A DNA stretch of 64,000 nt from Malania oleifera (lineage: Eukaryota > Streptophyta > Magnoliopsida > Santalales > Ximeniaceae). The stretch spans positions 29,875,032 through 29,939,031 of the forward strand of contig NC_080420.1 in NCBI RefSeq assembly GCF_029873635.1. The letters are read 5' to 3'. The notes under the pieces are model-generated. The model was not told where the DNA came from. It was given only the letters and a program-made list of their open reading frames with translations, and did no database searches. The position numbers were made by a program, and so were the translations under genes. Shown in pieces: positions 32,984 to 44,213 of the stretch. Each line of letters opens with the position of its first letter. Position 1 is the first letter of the stretch.

Positions 32984-33502
32984 TATTATAATCTTGAAAA
33001 AGAAGATGTACCTTAGATTAGGTTATGGCCATTTATTCATATATCTCATAAATATATAAGATTAATTATATGAATGTACCTTAAATCTAAGGTTGCATCT
33101 ACTTAATATATACATATCTTATTTATTAAGTACATGGAGAATGAATGGTCATTTTGTGCTTATAAATAGACTCTTGAAGTATTAGCACAATACATCAATA
33201 TCTTCTCTTTATTCGCATCATATCATCCTTTTTTTAAGTTTAGAGAGTTTAACAATCAAAGAAATGTGTTTATTGTGGAGCTTTGGACTCCTTCGTTTGT
33301 GCAGAATTGGAAAGAGTCATACAATTCAAATCAAAATATTGTATCTTGTGGGAGATAAGTATTGGAAGTTTTGTTGCACCGATTCTTGGGCTATGCCAAT
33401 AAATCGTAGATAGCTTGAATTTTTTTAAAGAAAGCGAGATATCCGTGTCTTGACCTATTTTTGAATCGTGATTATTTGTATTTTTTATTTGTGTTTAATT
33501 TG
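32979..33502 (+). mobile_element. 5' LTR of element G, truncated
   Basis: Aligns with 35200-35720 of the right LTR. Contains a CTTATAAATAGAC TATA-like box near 33160. The start is lost in the AT repeat at 32950-32978. Confidence 0.75.
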
Positions 33503-33599
33503 CTCAAATTTGTAAATTTCGAAAACATGGGCCCATTACTCAATCTAGTTGAGAAACCATTTGTGTCGATACTTACAAATATAAATATGGTCCATAATA

Positions 33600-34560
33600 T
33601 TGAGAGGTGGTGCGCAGACTCAGATGCTAATAAGCATGTCTGATATAATAAATCTTGGTTCAAAGTGTACACTCCTTTTAAGAAATCAAAAACAATGTAA
33701 AATATATATATTTTTTAAGATGAATGATTTAAGTGTGGCTGATATTGTTTTAGGCATGAAAATTACAAGATCGTGTGATGGAATGTTTCTTGATTAGTTG
33801 CATTATGTTGAAAAAAATATGAATAATTATGGCTATAATAATTGCAAGCATGTTACTACTCTTTTTTGTTCAAGTAATCACGTATTTCTTGTTAAGAATG
33901 AAAAATGTAGTGGTTAATTAAGAGGAATATAATAGCATTATTAGTAACCTGAGATATGCAATTGATTTAACTTGACCTGACATTGCATATGTAGTAGGAA
34001 TACTTAATAGATTTTCAAGTAAGCCAGATTGAGAACATTGAAATGCTCTTGAATGTGTAATGAAATATTTAGTTAGTACAAAAAATGTTATGGCTTATTT
34101 TTTACTAAGTATCCTGTTGTACTTGAAGGTTTTTGTGATGCTGATTGAAATACTTTGTCAAGTGATTCTCTCTCTACCACGGGTTATATTTTTTACTTTA
34201 AGTGGTGGTGCTATTTGCTAGAAATCTGAAAAACAAACAATAATTGCTAACTCAGCTATGGAAGCTGAGCTTATTGGTAAAGAGATATGTTATATGAAAT
34301 CCCATTTTTGGGAAAAATCAATACCATCTATCCTAATTAATTGTGATAGTACTGCTGCAAATGGTAGAGTGGACAACTGTTATTAGAACGGTAAATCTAG
34401 ACCCATAAGAAGAGAACACAGTACTGTGAGATCATATCTGAGTAGTGGCATCATTAATGTGAGTTATATAAAATCTTCTAAAAATCTTGCGAATCCATTA
34501 ACTAAGATCTTAGCAAGAGAAAGGGTTTGGAATACATCGAGTGGGATGGGATTAAAGCCC
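33600..34560 (+). pseudogene. Reverse transcriptase end and RNase H of element G
   Basis: The reading frame drifts and has several stops. Recognisable parts are LSVADIVLGMKITR (about 33730-33775, the end of the Copia reverse transcriptase), then RNase H with the catalytic-site patterns CDAD (about 34135), STTGYIF (about 34170) and MEAEL (34258). RNase H removes the RNA strand of the hybrid during reverse transcription. Too broken to work. Confidence 0.7.
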
Positions 34561-35141
34561 TTAAAATCATAAATCACGTATGAGGATGCCCAACCCAAGG
34601 ACTAAAGATCCTTTAATTGGGTTCAATGGGAAGAACGAATCATATGATGGTCATAAGAAATGCACTATTATTTTTAAACTCATCCCTATGGTATAAGTGC
34701 ATTTATCCTGTAACAGAGGTGGTTGAGTTTTTTAAAACTCTTAATGGTAATTTGTATCTCTTATGAGTGGGGTGTCAAAGTTACATGAGCACTCTTGAAA
34801 GATTTCACCTATGTGTGCATGGAAGTGGGGTTGTTCTCTATGAGAATTGGACTTATTCTCAAATATATTCATGAAACTAAGATTAGCACAAGACTGAAAT
34901 GTGTTGGTTCGCCATTAAAGCTCATATCAATACCTAAATTATTATGTGTGAGCAGTAATACTTTATTTCCCTTAAACAGTCATAATTCGTCTGAGACCAC
35001 TACTGACTATGGAGTAAAGATTATTGTTCGTTAAGTGAAGGTTCAATGCGGAGCATACCTTCATTATGCATAATTATTCATCTTTGATTGTTAAACTCTC
35101 TATATGCATAGTATATACATAATATTAAAATGAGGGGGAAC

Positions 35142-35758
35142 TGTTAGTGTATTTTAATACTATTATTATTATTATATTATTTGTGTAATATAATAATATT
35201 ATTATTTTATCTTGGAAAAGAAGATGTACCTTGGATTGGGTTATGGTCATTTATTCATGTATCTCATAAATGCATAAGATTAATTATATGAATGTACCTT
35301 GAATCTAGGGTTGTATCTACTTAATATATACATATCTTATTTATTAAGTACATGGAGAATAAAGGGTCGTTTTGTGCCTATAAATAGACCCTTGAGGCTT
35401 TAGCACAATACACCAATATCTTCTCTTCATTCTCATCATATTATCTTTCTTTTGAGTTTAGAGAGTTTGAGAATCAAAGAAATGTGTTTTTTGTGGAGTT
35501 TTGACTCTTTCGTTTGTGCAAAGTTTGAGAGAGTCATGCGATTCAAATCGGACTATTGTATCATTGGGGAGACAAGTCTTAAGGAGTTTTACTACACCGG
35601 TTCGTGGGTTAGGCCAATAAAATGTAGAGGGCTTGAATCTCCTTAAAAAGAGCGAGATATCCGTGCCTCAACCTATTATTGAATTGTGGTTATTTGTATT
35701 TTTTATTTGTGTTTAATTTTAATGTTTTATTGTTTTTATTTTATTAAATTTCCTAACA
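35142..35758 (+). mobile_element. 3' LTR of element G
   Basis: A 617-bp LTR starts TGTTAGTG directly after the polypurine tract and ends ...TCCTAACA. An (AT)n run follows, so the target duplication cannot be read. Confidence 0.8.
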
Positions 35759-35775
35759 TATATATATATATATAG

Positions 35776-35813
<38 letters not shown>

Positions 35814-35815
35814 TT
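35759..35815. repeat. (AT)n microsatellite
   Basis: TA repeats with a few G interruptions directly after the LTR of element G. Confidence 0.9.
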
Positions 35816-35967
35816 GCCACCTCCCTTCAATTCTCCCTCTTCATTCATTAATTAATTAAATACAAACCCACCTTAGATATTTGGGTTGGTTGGTTGCCCT
35901 TCTATTTCAAGTCAGCTCCTTCTCTCTCTACACACACACACATAAATTGTTTTATATACAAACACAA

Positions 35968-36055
<88 letters not shown>

Positions 36056-37980
36056 TTGTATTTTTCCATTTTATTATGAATTTTTAATTATTTTAACATT
36101 CAAAAAACATTTTCTAAAAAATAGAATCCATAACATAATACACTTACCAAAGGCGAAAATGGTTGTTTTCTTATCGATCTCTCAATCTTTCAAATTTTAA
36201 ATTTTCACTTTTTATCCCTTTGAGCCTAATGTTTTCTCTTGCAACCCTAGTTGAGTACCATAGTTCAATCAAGGACGAATCCTTTATCCATCATATGCTA
36301 AATAGATGCAACAATACTTTAATAGCACTTAACACTTCGTGGTTGCAAGTTGATGAGCAAAAGAACTTGAGTGAAGATTTAATATTCAAAGTATGATGAC
36401 TAATCCAGCAACAATAATGTTTTGGCATGGCTAGCTTCGTCAAACAAGCATGCATGATGAAATCATGCAATTTCAGAAGTGCACCCATGATTTATTACTT
36501 GAAATTCTAAATAAATGCTTCAATATTATTAGCAATGTGAATGGAAACGGTTTACCATACACATTTTGTTAATTCCTGACAAGTTATTACCTATAACAAT
36601 GCTACTTTTAATAAATTGAGGAGATGCCACCGCTAAAAATAGTTACTTGCTTCCATTTCCAAAGGTAGCAAATATGAAAAGTTGGGAGTTTTAGTAAATT
36701 GTGTTATTTGAAATAATTATTACTGCCAATAAATGTGATTTTTAATTACTTATTTAGGAAAATTAAAAATATATATCTATTTTTTATCCCCCCCCCGCCC
36801 CACCCATGAAAAATAATTTTAGTTCAGCCACTATCCATATGCATCTTCTTTCTCTAAGCTAGCACTTGCATATGCAAAGTGCCACTAGGCTTGGCCCTGA
36901 GTCTCCTTACCCAAATTAGGAGAAGACATAATCAATAAAAGGAGGCTACCTTTTAACAACATTCACAAAAACTATATCCCCTACTTACGTAAGTATATTG
37001 ACTCTAGCTAGAATTGTTTATCCTAATGTCTAAAAATCAGTCAAAGGGTACCCCAATACACCAACTGTTGGTAAATTAAAGGTGGTGGAAAGAAACATTA
37101 GCCAAGCGAGACAAAAGAAGGAAAAAGTAAAGATAAGGGAAAAAGAGAAGAAAGAAAAAAGCATAACAAGAGCAACACTACTAGTGTCATTAATCAATTA
37201 AATATATGTTAAAAATTAATATTTCATATCCCACAAGACATCCCATATTTTGAGCACGAGACAGCACAGTTGGAAGCATGGGGTTAAATTAATACTTAAA
37301 GCATATGTGAAAAAGATGTGCAAAGGAAAAAAGGAGATAAGGTACTCTCTTCATGCATGTATCCTAACCCTAATTAACATCTCCAAAAAACTAATAAATA
37401 AAAATGAAAAGAAGAAATTAAATTATATATACACACACATTGTATGCATGCATATTGTGCTTAACTCATTTGTCCTCTAAAAGGTACCTGATAGAGTTGG
37501 AGTGCATACCATCCTTATAAGTCATATACCTCCCTAGTGGACATTTTATGTATTTGACCGCTTCGTTAGAACGACTTATACCTTTGTATAGGATCCACTC
37601 ACATGACAATTCCCATGAGATATTTCTGAAACCAAATATAATTGTCTTGTGCTTAACTCCAATGAGATCTTATATATTTTAGTCCATTGGTCTCACAAGC
37701 TTGTTCTCCAAAAGGCGTTTGACATAGTTGGATCCGAAACTATAAAAGGCGCCTAACATAGTTTCACTAGTATTCCTAGTGCGCATCCAATGTGGAACCA
37801 TTTGATAAAGAAACCCTACGTAGAGCTGGCTAGTTTGGTGGGTGTGCGGAAAGATGCTTTCTAGTGAAGTTGACACATGGCATAAGAACTTAAAGAACTG
37901 TAGAAGTAGAACCGTGTGGGCTAGGAGTAATGGTGTCATGTACTTCCATTGCAAACATACGTACACATTGAGTATCAGTC
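35816..37980. other. Spacer upstream of the ABCG gene, no gene recognised
   Basis: AT-rich apart from scattered patches. The longest frames (36163-36396, 37250-37480, 37679-37966) have no recognisable domain and no splice or promoter support. Confidence 0.55.
35970..36055. repeat. (AAT)n/(ATT)n compound microsatellite
   Basis: About ten AAT units followed by about eighteen ATT units, which makes the locus self-complementary. The poly-Asn and poly-Tyr frames across it are not genes. Confidence 0.95.
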
Positions 37981-38828
37981 ATGGTTTTAAATCGCAGTTG
38001 CGGGGAGCTTAACATAATAGTAATGGGTGAAACGAGAAGCGAGAGTAGCGAATGTTACATAACGGGAAGTGGGTGTAACGGCGGTGAATTTTTTTTGAAG
38101 CACGCACAACCTTGTGCATATTATTGTACTTGCATGTTTTAAACTTTTAACCTTTCTTAGAAAGGGTTTTAGTATATTTTGAATCTTTTAGTATTCGAAT
38201 AACTAAGTTATTTGGTAAGAGCAACAAGTTTACATTTGTTTTAAACCACCATTGATAAAAAAAAATACGTGTGTGCGTGGGTATTTATACTTTTCATTAT
38301 TCTTATCTGTGATAAATTCTTGTGTGTGTTAAATTAATTAATTGAATAAAATACATTATACACTCCATTAATTTATTAGACACATAATACATACAAATAA
38401 TATAAATATAAAATAACTATTTAAGAAAAATAGTTGAAGTTGAAAAATATATTACATAAATAAAATATATCACATTGCTTATATCACATTACTAATATTA
38501 TAAAAATAAAATATTTTCCTACCTAGCATTTTCAAATTTTTAGTTAATGCATCTATTTTTAGTATTTAAAGAAATGGTAAACTTTGTATTATTGTCATCC
38601 TCATTACAATTTTTTCCTCCCCGCATGGCATATTAAAAAGAGGTTAAAAGTGAAAATAAGAAGTAAAAAATAAAATAATTTTTTTAGTGTAAGGTCACCT
38701 CACGGCCATAATGGCCTTTACGATCACGGTCCATAACGGGTGTTACGGCCGTGATTTTTCTTCACACCAATTTCGCGCTACAGATAACCCAAAAAACCGT
38801 TTCCGTCCGGGCCTTTATTTAAAACCAT
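37981..38828. mobile_element. Possible MITE-like foldback element
   Basis: ATGGTTTTAAATC at 37981 is mirrored by ATTTAAAACCAT at 38817-38828. The outer ~100 bases on both sides hold related inverted text (GGTGAAACG/TGTAACGG at the left, ACGGCCGTGA/CCATAACGG at the right). No coding capacity. A convincing target duplication was not found, so the class is uncertain. It ends about 75 bases before the presumed TATA box of the ABCG gene. Confidence 0.4.
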
Positions 38829-38901
38829 GGTTTCACTACAGTACAGTATGCACTATATATGCAGTACTTGGATGGATGGATACATCTCCTCCTGCCCATA
38901 T

Positions 38902-38914
38902 GTATATATATATA
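38902..38914 (+). promoter_or_regulatory. Presumed TATA box of the ABCG gene
   Basis: GTATATATATATA lies about 215 bases upstream of the start codon and is followed by a pyrimidine-rich stretch (CCCTCTCTCACCCTCCACT) typical of plant transcription starts. Position is inferred only. Confidence 0.45.
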
Positions 38915-39007
38915 CCCTCTCTCACCCTCCACTCTTGAAACCATAAACCCTGCTAATTCTCGTGCCTTCCTCACCTTAAAGCTCACTTTTTCTCCTTCAA
39001 CATGTGA

Positions 39008-39009
<2 letters not shown>

Positions 39010-39038
<29 letters not shown>
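39010..39038 (+). repeat. (CT)n tract in the presumed 5' UTR
   Basis: About fourteen CT units, with more CTCTCT at 39073-39090. Pyrimidine tracts are common in plant leader sequences. Confidence 0.8.
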
Positions 39039-39042
<4 letters not shown>

Positions 39043-39125
39043 ATATTTCTCTGTTCTCCGTCATCTGCAACTTTCTCTCTTTCTCTCTCTAATTCCTTTG
39101 CTTCTCTTTTGTTGAACTTTCAGAA

Positions 39126-39338
39126 ATGATGCCCCCTGAGCAGGAGACACGCCTCACCCGCGGCCCAGCCACCGCTCTCGTCAGGAACCGGACCGACAGT
39201 GCTTCCACCCATGCCGACCCGCCCGGTTCAGCAAGCAACGTAAGCCCATGTGTGGAAGATGAATTGCTAGACCACCAACCAACCCCGGTTCGATTCTCCA
39301 ACATTCTACGTCAATCCCTCCGTCCAGTGACTCTCAAG
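39126..39338 (+). other. ABCG21-like: ABCG gene exon 1
   Basis: Encodes residues 1-71, a variable Pro/Ser/Thr-rich cytoplasmic N-terminus. Ends ...CTCAAG before GTACATACG; phase 0. Confidence 0.85.
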
Positions 39339-40690
39339 GTACATACGCACATACATACATACATACATACATCTTCTAACATCCTGAGTTTTATTCTTCA
39401 TTAATCATTCAATAGAAAAATTTCATAAAATTTTTTTCTATGATACACAAAATATATATATTATCGAATTATTGTAACGATATTGCATGCGTTTAAGTAA
39501 TTATGCAAATGGGATACGTATATACATGCAGTTTGAAGATGTGTGTTATAGCATTAAGCTGCAAACCACAGAGGGAACCTGCTTCGCTCCACCCAGCTCC
39601 AAACCCGCCCGAGCCATACTCAACGGCGCGAGTGGAATGGTCCGACCCGGCGAGTTACTCGCAATGCTGGGTCCCTCCGGCAGCGGCAAGACCACCCTCC
39701 TCACCGCCCTCGCAGGCCGGCTCTCCGGCAAAATTACAGGCACAATTACCTACAACGACCAGCCCTTCTCCGGCGCCGTCAAGCGCAAGACGGGCTTCGT
39801 CGCCCAGGACGACGTGCTCTACCCCCACCTCACCGTCCTCGAGACCCTAACCTACGCGGCCCTGCTCAGACTTCCGAGTCAACTCACCCGAGCCGAGAAG
39901 GTCCAGCAGGCCGAGTTGATCATCTCGGAACTCGGCCTGACCCGGTGCCGAAACAGCGCCGTTGGTGGGCCCCTGTTCCGGGGCCTGTCTGGCGGGGAAC
40001 GCAAACGGGTCAGCATCGGGCAGGAGATGCTGGTGAACCCGAGTCTGCTCTTGCTGGACGAGCCCACGTCGGGCCTGGACTCAACCACGGCTCAGCGAAT
40101 CGTGTCGGTGCTGCGGGGGCTGGCTCGTGGGGGCAGAACCGTAATTACAACCATACATCAGCCGTCGAGCAGGCTCTTCCGGATGTTTGACAAGGCAGTG
40201 GTTTTGTCGGAGGGTTGCCCGATTTACAGCGGGGATGCGGATCGGGTCATGGAGTATTGCGGGTCGATCGGGTACGGACCCGGGTTCAATTTCGTAAACC
40301 CTGCTGATTTTCTGCTCGATCTTGCTAATGGTAAAGAATTTTTAAATTTCTTTTGATACCCTTTGTCTTTGTTGTTAAAGTTTACTGTATGCAAATATTA
40401 TTTAGTTTGGTTGACTAACTTTTTTAGTTTCTTAATAATATTTGGAACTATTGGATCAATGTGGTGAAATTTGAAATTGGGAACAAAATGTGAGAGAGAA
40501 AAAGCACAAGGATGTAAGATTTTTTTAATGGAGGACAGGCGTGTTGGGTTGAAGCCTAGGTCATCTGGGCTAATGCACTTTCATTGATGTTTGGGGGGCA
40601 GCTAGCTAGCTTTAGATAATGTTACCAATTCATGAATAACTAGTCACACACGAGTTTCTCTAGTTTATACATCTTTCCAAACACCACTTT

Positions 40691-40736
<46 letters not shown>

Positions 40737-42692
40737 GCACATGCAGTAGGGGGTTTTAAAAAAGAAAAATTCGAGTTTAGATATTAATTACTAGAAATCA
40801 CTTTCTGAAAATATAATTTAAGTGTTGAATAAGTAAATTTTATTATCTTGTATTTTAAAGTTTAGAATTGGGTAGGCATGATGTAATATAAAATTATATT
40901 GAGTAATGATGAAGAGAAATAATGATGCTGCAAGTTATAAAATATCTGGATTTTTTCGAATTATATAAAAAATTGCAGCTGTAGTCTAGTCTTTTACTGC
41001 ATGATGATGAGCATTTAAGAAAATTCACACCCAGCACCCACACGCACACAAGCTAGCTCACTAACTTTACTTTTTCTTATGCCAACTCCACTAATTCACC
41101 TTTGGATCACTACAGTTTCTGATTATCATTAACGGGAAGGAATCTGATTAGTGTTGAGGTTGCATCTAATTATGCAGCATTTTATGATTCAAAAAGGGAA
41201 AAAATGTGTCTATATATGGTCATCAATGGGCAAATACATTGTTTTCAATGTGCAACTTTCTAGGATTCCAAACAAACTCTTATAGCTAACTATTTGGAAC
41301 AGTGGTTATGGCATCTTGAGGGGAAAGATTGGTTTGAGCTCTGATTATATATATATGTTCCATTTAGTCATATGATCTTCCATTCATATTTCAAGGTGCT
41401 GTTTGGAGATGCAGGTATAGCTCCTGCTACTAGACAAGAAGATCAACAAGAGCTCCATGGAAGATCAGTTGATGATCAGAACTCAACCAAACAACACCTT
41501 ATATCATGTTACAAAAAGAATATTTACCCTGCCTTGAAAGCTGAGATTCAAGGAACTCATTTGGGCCCTGCTCTTTCCACCCCGGGAAAAAAATCATCAT
41601 CCCAAAGTAAGTGAAATATTGACTGTTACCTTCATCCTCTCCACTCCCTAGCTCCATTTAAAAAAGCAACAGAGGACTCTGCTTCCTGGTGATCAGTAAC
41701 TTCTTAAGCTGCATCTTTGATGATCTTTAGATTGACTTGCAGGCTTTGAGAATCAATGGACTACCAGCTGGTGGGAACAGTTCAATGTGCTGCTGAGGAG
41801 AGGTTTGCGCGAGAGGAAGCATGAATCATATTCGGGCTTGAGAATTTTTCAGGTCATGTCAGTTTCTATTCTTTCGGGACTTCTGTGGTGGCACTCTAAT
41901 CCTTCACACCTACAAGATCAGGTATATATATTATGGCTTCTCTATCGGTCAAAAACTGATCATTCGTATCAGTTGTTTTAGTATCCCAATTGCATATCTT
42001 GATTTCCCTTTCCAACAATGACATAATGTGTCTCTTAACAGGTGGGGCTTCTCTTCTTCTTCTCCATTTTCTGGGGCTTCTTTCCCCTATTCAATGCCAT
42101 ATTTGCATTCCCTCAAGAGCGGCCGATGCTTATAAGAGAACGCTCCTCGGGCATGTATCGCTTGTCCTCCTACTACTTTGCCCGAACAATGGGTGACCTA
42201 CCGATGGAGCTCGTGCTCCCAACCATCTTTGTGACGGTCACGTATTGGATGGGAGGTCTAAGGCCTTCACTAACCACATTTGTTCTGACACTCTTGATCG
42301 TCCTCTTCAATGTTCTAGTTTCTCAAGGACTCGGACTAGCCCTCGGAGCCATTCTAATGGATGTGAAACAAGGCACGACCCTGGCTTCTGTGACTATGCT
42401 TGTGTTCTTACTGGCCGGTGGATACTACATTCAACACATTCCACCCTTCATAGCTTGGTTGAAGTACATATCTTTTAGTCACTACGGCTATAAGCTGCTG
42501 GTGGGTGTGCAGTACACAGAGAATGAGGTTTATCAGTGTGGGGTGGGTGTGCAGTGCAGGGCAGTGGACTTTCCTGCAATTCAGTATTTGGGTATTGATA
42601 ATAACTGGTTGGATGTGGCTGCTTTGGCTGCAATGCTGGTGGGTTATAGGCTGTTGGCTTATGTAGCATTGAGGATGGGGAAACCTCATTGA
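39126..42692 (+). CDS. ABCG21-like: ABC transporter G family half transporter, ABCG21-like (five exons)
   Basis: Predicted join 39126-39338, 39532-40330, 41415-41606, 41743-41921, 42042-42692 (677 residues), with GT-AG at all four introns and consistent phases. Half-size ABCG transporter: an N-terminal nucleotide-binding domain and a C-terminal membrane domain; members work as dimers, mostly in the plasma membrane. Walker A GPSGSGKT at residues 118-125, signature LSGGE at 223-227, Walker B LLLLDE at 243-248, D-loop SGLD at 251-254 and switch His280 are all present. Six membrane spans fit about residues 434-452, 462-484, 505-530, 538-565, 575-592 and 650-670, with a Cys-containing outer loop before the last. 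The N-terminus starting MMPPEQE and the LRPVTLKFED block match the ABCG21 group as I recall it. The substrate is not evident. The start was chosen at the first of two tandem ATGs after the pyrimidine-rich leader. Exon 2 is far richer in GC than its surroundings. No disabling mutation was seen. Confidence 0.93.
39532..40330 (+). other. ABCG21-like: ABCG gene exon 2
   Basis: Encodes nearly the whole nucleotide-binding domain (residues 72-337 plus one base). Acceptor ATGCAG, donor GTAAAG. The frame reads on 17 codons past the donor, but the family pattern and exon 3 support splicing at 40330. Confidence 0.92.
40693..40733. repeat. (AT)n microsatellite in ABCG intron 2
   Basis: About twenty TA units within the 1084-bp second intron. 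Confidence 0.95.
41415..41606 (+). other. ABCG21-like: ABCG gene exon 3
   Basis: Encodes the linker between the ATPase and membrane domains (residues 338-401), with [18 protein letters not shown]. Acceptor GATGCAG, donor GTAAGT. Confidence 0.88.
41743..41921 (+). other. ABCG21-like: ABCG gene exon 4
   Basis: Encodes residues 402-461, including the amphipathic segment ([13 protein letters not shown]) and the first membrane span, ending HLQDQ. Acceptor TTGCAG, donor GTATAT; phase 0 at the end. Confidence 0.9.
42042..42692 (+). other. ABCG21-like: ABCG gene exon 5
   Basis: Encodes residues 462-677, membrane spans 2-6, ending in TGA at 42690-42692. Acceptor TTAACAG. Confidence 0.93.
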
Positions 42693-43189
42693 CTGCACAG
42701 AGATTGGAGACTGAAAGTGAAGAATCTCAAAGAAACTGAAGAAGAGGTTCTCCAATTCGATCGAATGATCATGAACCCAAAACGTAATCTCGAACCCAAC
42801 CGGCCAGCAGAAGCAGTGTGATTCACAATCTCCCTTAATTTGGACAGCATGGATAAATGTAAATTGAATTCTAATTGTTCAAAACCTTATGTTATCCAAT
42901 TCCATGGAATTTTAGATAATGTCCTTGATTATTTTAGTGAAAATCTCTTTAATTCCAAGTTTATGCAATTTAAATCCAAGTTCATTTTTATGATGAAGGA
43001 TTTCAACCCTTTGAAAGCAATCAAGTCTGCCTAGTAACTAAATAATAAATGAAAGATATATGGACAGTGAATTATTGGAAACAAGTTGTCATGTTCATGA
43101 GTATCACAGGTTTGTCGGTGGTTGCTTAAAAACCGAATGATGCCAGGAGTACTCTCTTCAGACCCTTCAAGATTTTCAGGGGTGTCAAA
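42693..43189 (+). other. Presumed 3' UTR and downstream flank of the ABCG gene
   Basis: No further gene. AATAAA at 43044-43049 is a possible polyadenylation signal about 350 bases after the stop codon. Confidence 0.4.
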
Positions 43190-43855
43190 ATGTCAAGGTG
43201 GAAAAATGCAGAGTTTAGGTTTTTCTCTACAAAATATAATTCTTGGCAAGATGCAACCAATTATATCATTATAAATTAAATGTAAATCATGCACAAAACA
43301 TAAATCAAAGAGTATAGGAAAGAGAAGCTTAACACCGATGTTTAACGTGATTCGGGCTCGTACCTATGTCCATGCCTTGAGACACATTCAAGGAATTCAC
43401 AATCCACTATAAACTCTTTCACCGGTGGAGAAGTCTTTACAACCGGGAACAAATCCCTTTTGCTCACTCAGAGCCGCAAGGTTCACCAAGAATCCTTGCA
43501 CTTCGGTTCAGCAAGAACCTTTTGCGATCCAATTCACCCAGAACCTTTTATAACTTGAAGATGTAATACAAACAAATACTCCTTGAATGAGCTGACAATT
43601 AATACAACCAAAACCTCACACAACTCTCTCAAAGTAATGATTCACAATAAAGTTAAGGAGCAAGAGAGAAGTTGAACACTTGAAATATGAACTAAAATGT
43701 GGTGTGCTTGGGAATGATATAAGAACTACTAAATCAATGTTTAAAATAAGTCTTTGGATTTGTATTAATAGGTAAAATGGGCTACTAGCTATTTTATGGC
43801 AGTTGGGATGATATATTATACGTTTACTGTAGTGATTCCAAAATAATAATAATAA
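43190..43855 (-). mobile_element. Copia LTR fragment, minus strand
   Basis: Shares the layout of the other minus-strand LTRs: an R/U5-like segment with GATTCGGGCTCGTACC, CTTTCACCGGTGGAGAAG and a GGTTCA-rich block, then ACTAGCTATTTTATGGCAGTTGG, which matches 19838-19855 of the element C LTR. Both ends are lost. Confidence 0.55.
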
Positions 43856-44006
43856 TTTAAAATTAAATTAATTAATTAAATTTTTATTATTTTTAATTAA
43901 ATAATATAATATAATAATAATATATAATATTATGTATATATACATCTCAAATCTTCCTAAGAAATCAGGAAGATTGAAATTCAATTTCAAACAGGGAGCT
44001 GCGCCC

Positions 44007-44008
<2 letters not shown>

Positions 44009-44050
<42 letters not shown>
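44009..44050. repeat. (CT)n microsatellite
   Basis: About twenty CT units. Confidence 0.95.
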
Positions 44051-44053
<3 letters not shown>

Positions 44054-44213
44054 CACGCTCTCTCAAGTCTCTCTCTCCTCAACCACTCTCCCTCTCTCTT
44101 CAATTTCTTCTCCAATTCTCCGCCGATTGAAGAACGGAAAATATCCTGGGTTCCATTCTCGGCCACCAACATTTTAACCGGAGTGGATTTTTGATTGAAA
44201 CGTCATATGCACC

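Larger units (their letters stand above)
32979..35758 (+). mobile_element. Internally deleted Copia element G
   Basis: A + strand Copia element with LTRs at 32979-33502 and 35142-35758. The LTRs share GAAGATGTACCTT, TTTATTCAT.TATCTCATAAAT and ATAAGATTAATTATATGAATG. The left LTR lacks its first ~65 and last ~45 bases and merges into an (AT)n run. Gag, protease, integrase and most of reverse transcriptase are deleted; only the end of reverse transcriptase and RNase H remain. A polypurine tract (AATGAGGGGGAAC) precedes the right LTR. It ends about 3.4 kb upstream of the ABCG start codon. Confidence 0.8.

Noticed and set aside
35881..36087. Proteins with poly-Asn, poly-Tyr or poly-Ile runs
   Set aside because: These are frames through an (AAT)n/(ATT)n microsatellite.
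37981..38828. A firmly classed MITE with target duplication
   Set aside because: The inverted ends are clear but the adjoining bases do not match, so the class stays open.
39503..40190. Alternative frames over the ABCG nucleotide-binding domain
   Set aside because: GC-rich coding DNA gives long open frames in other phases. Only the frame with Walker A, signature and Walker B is real.
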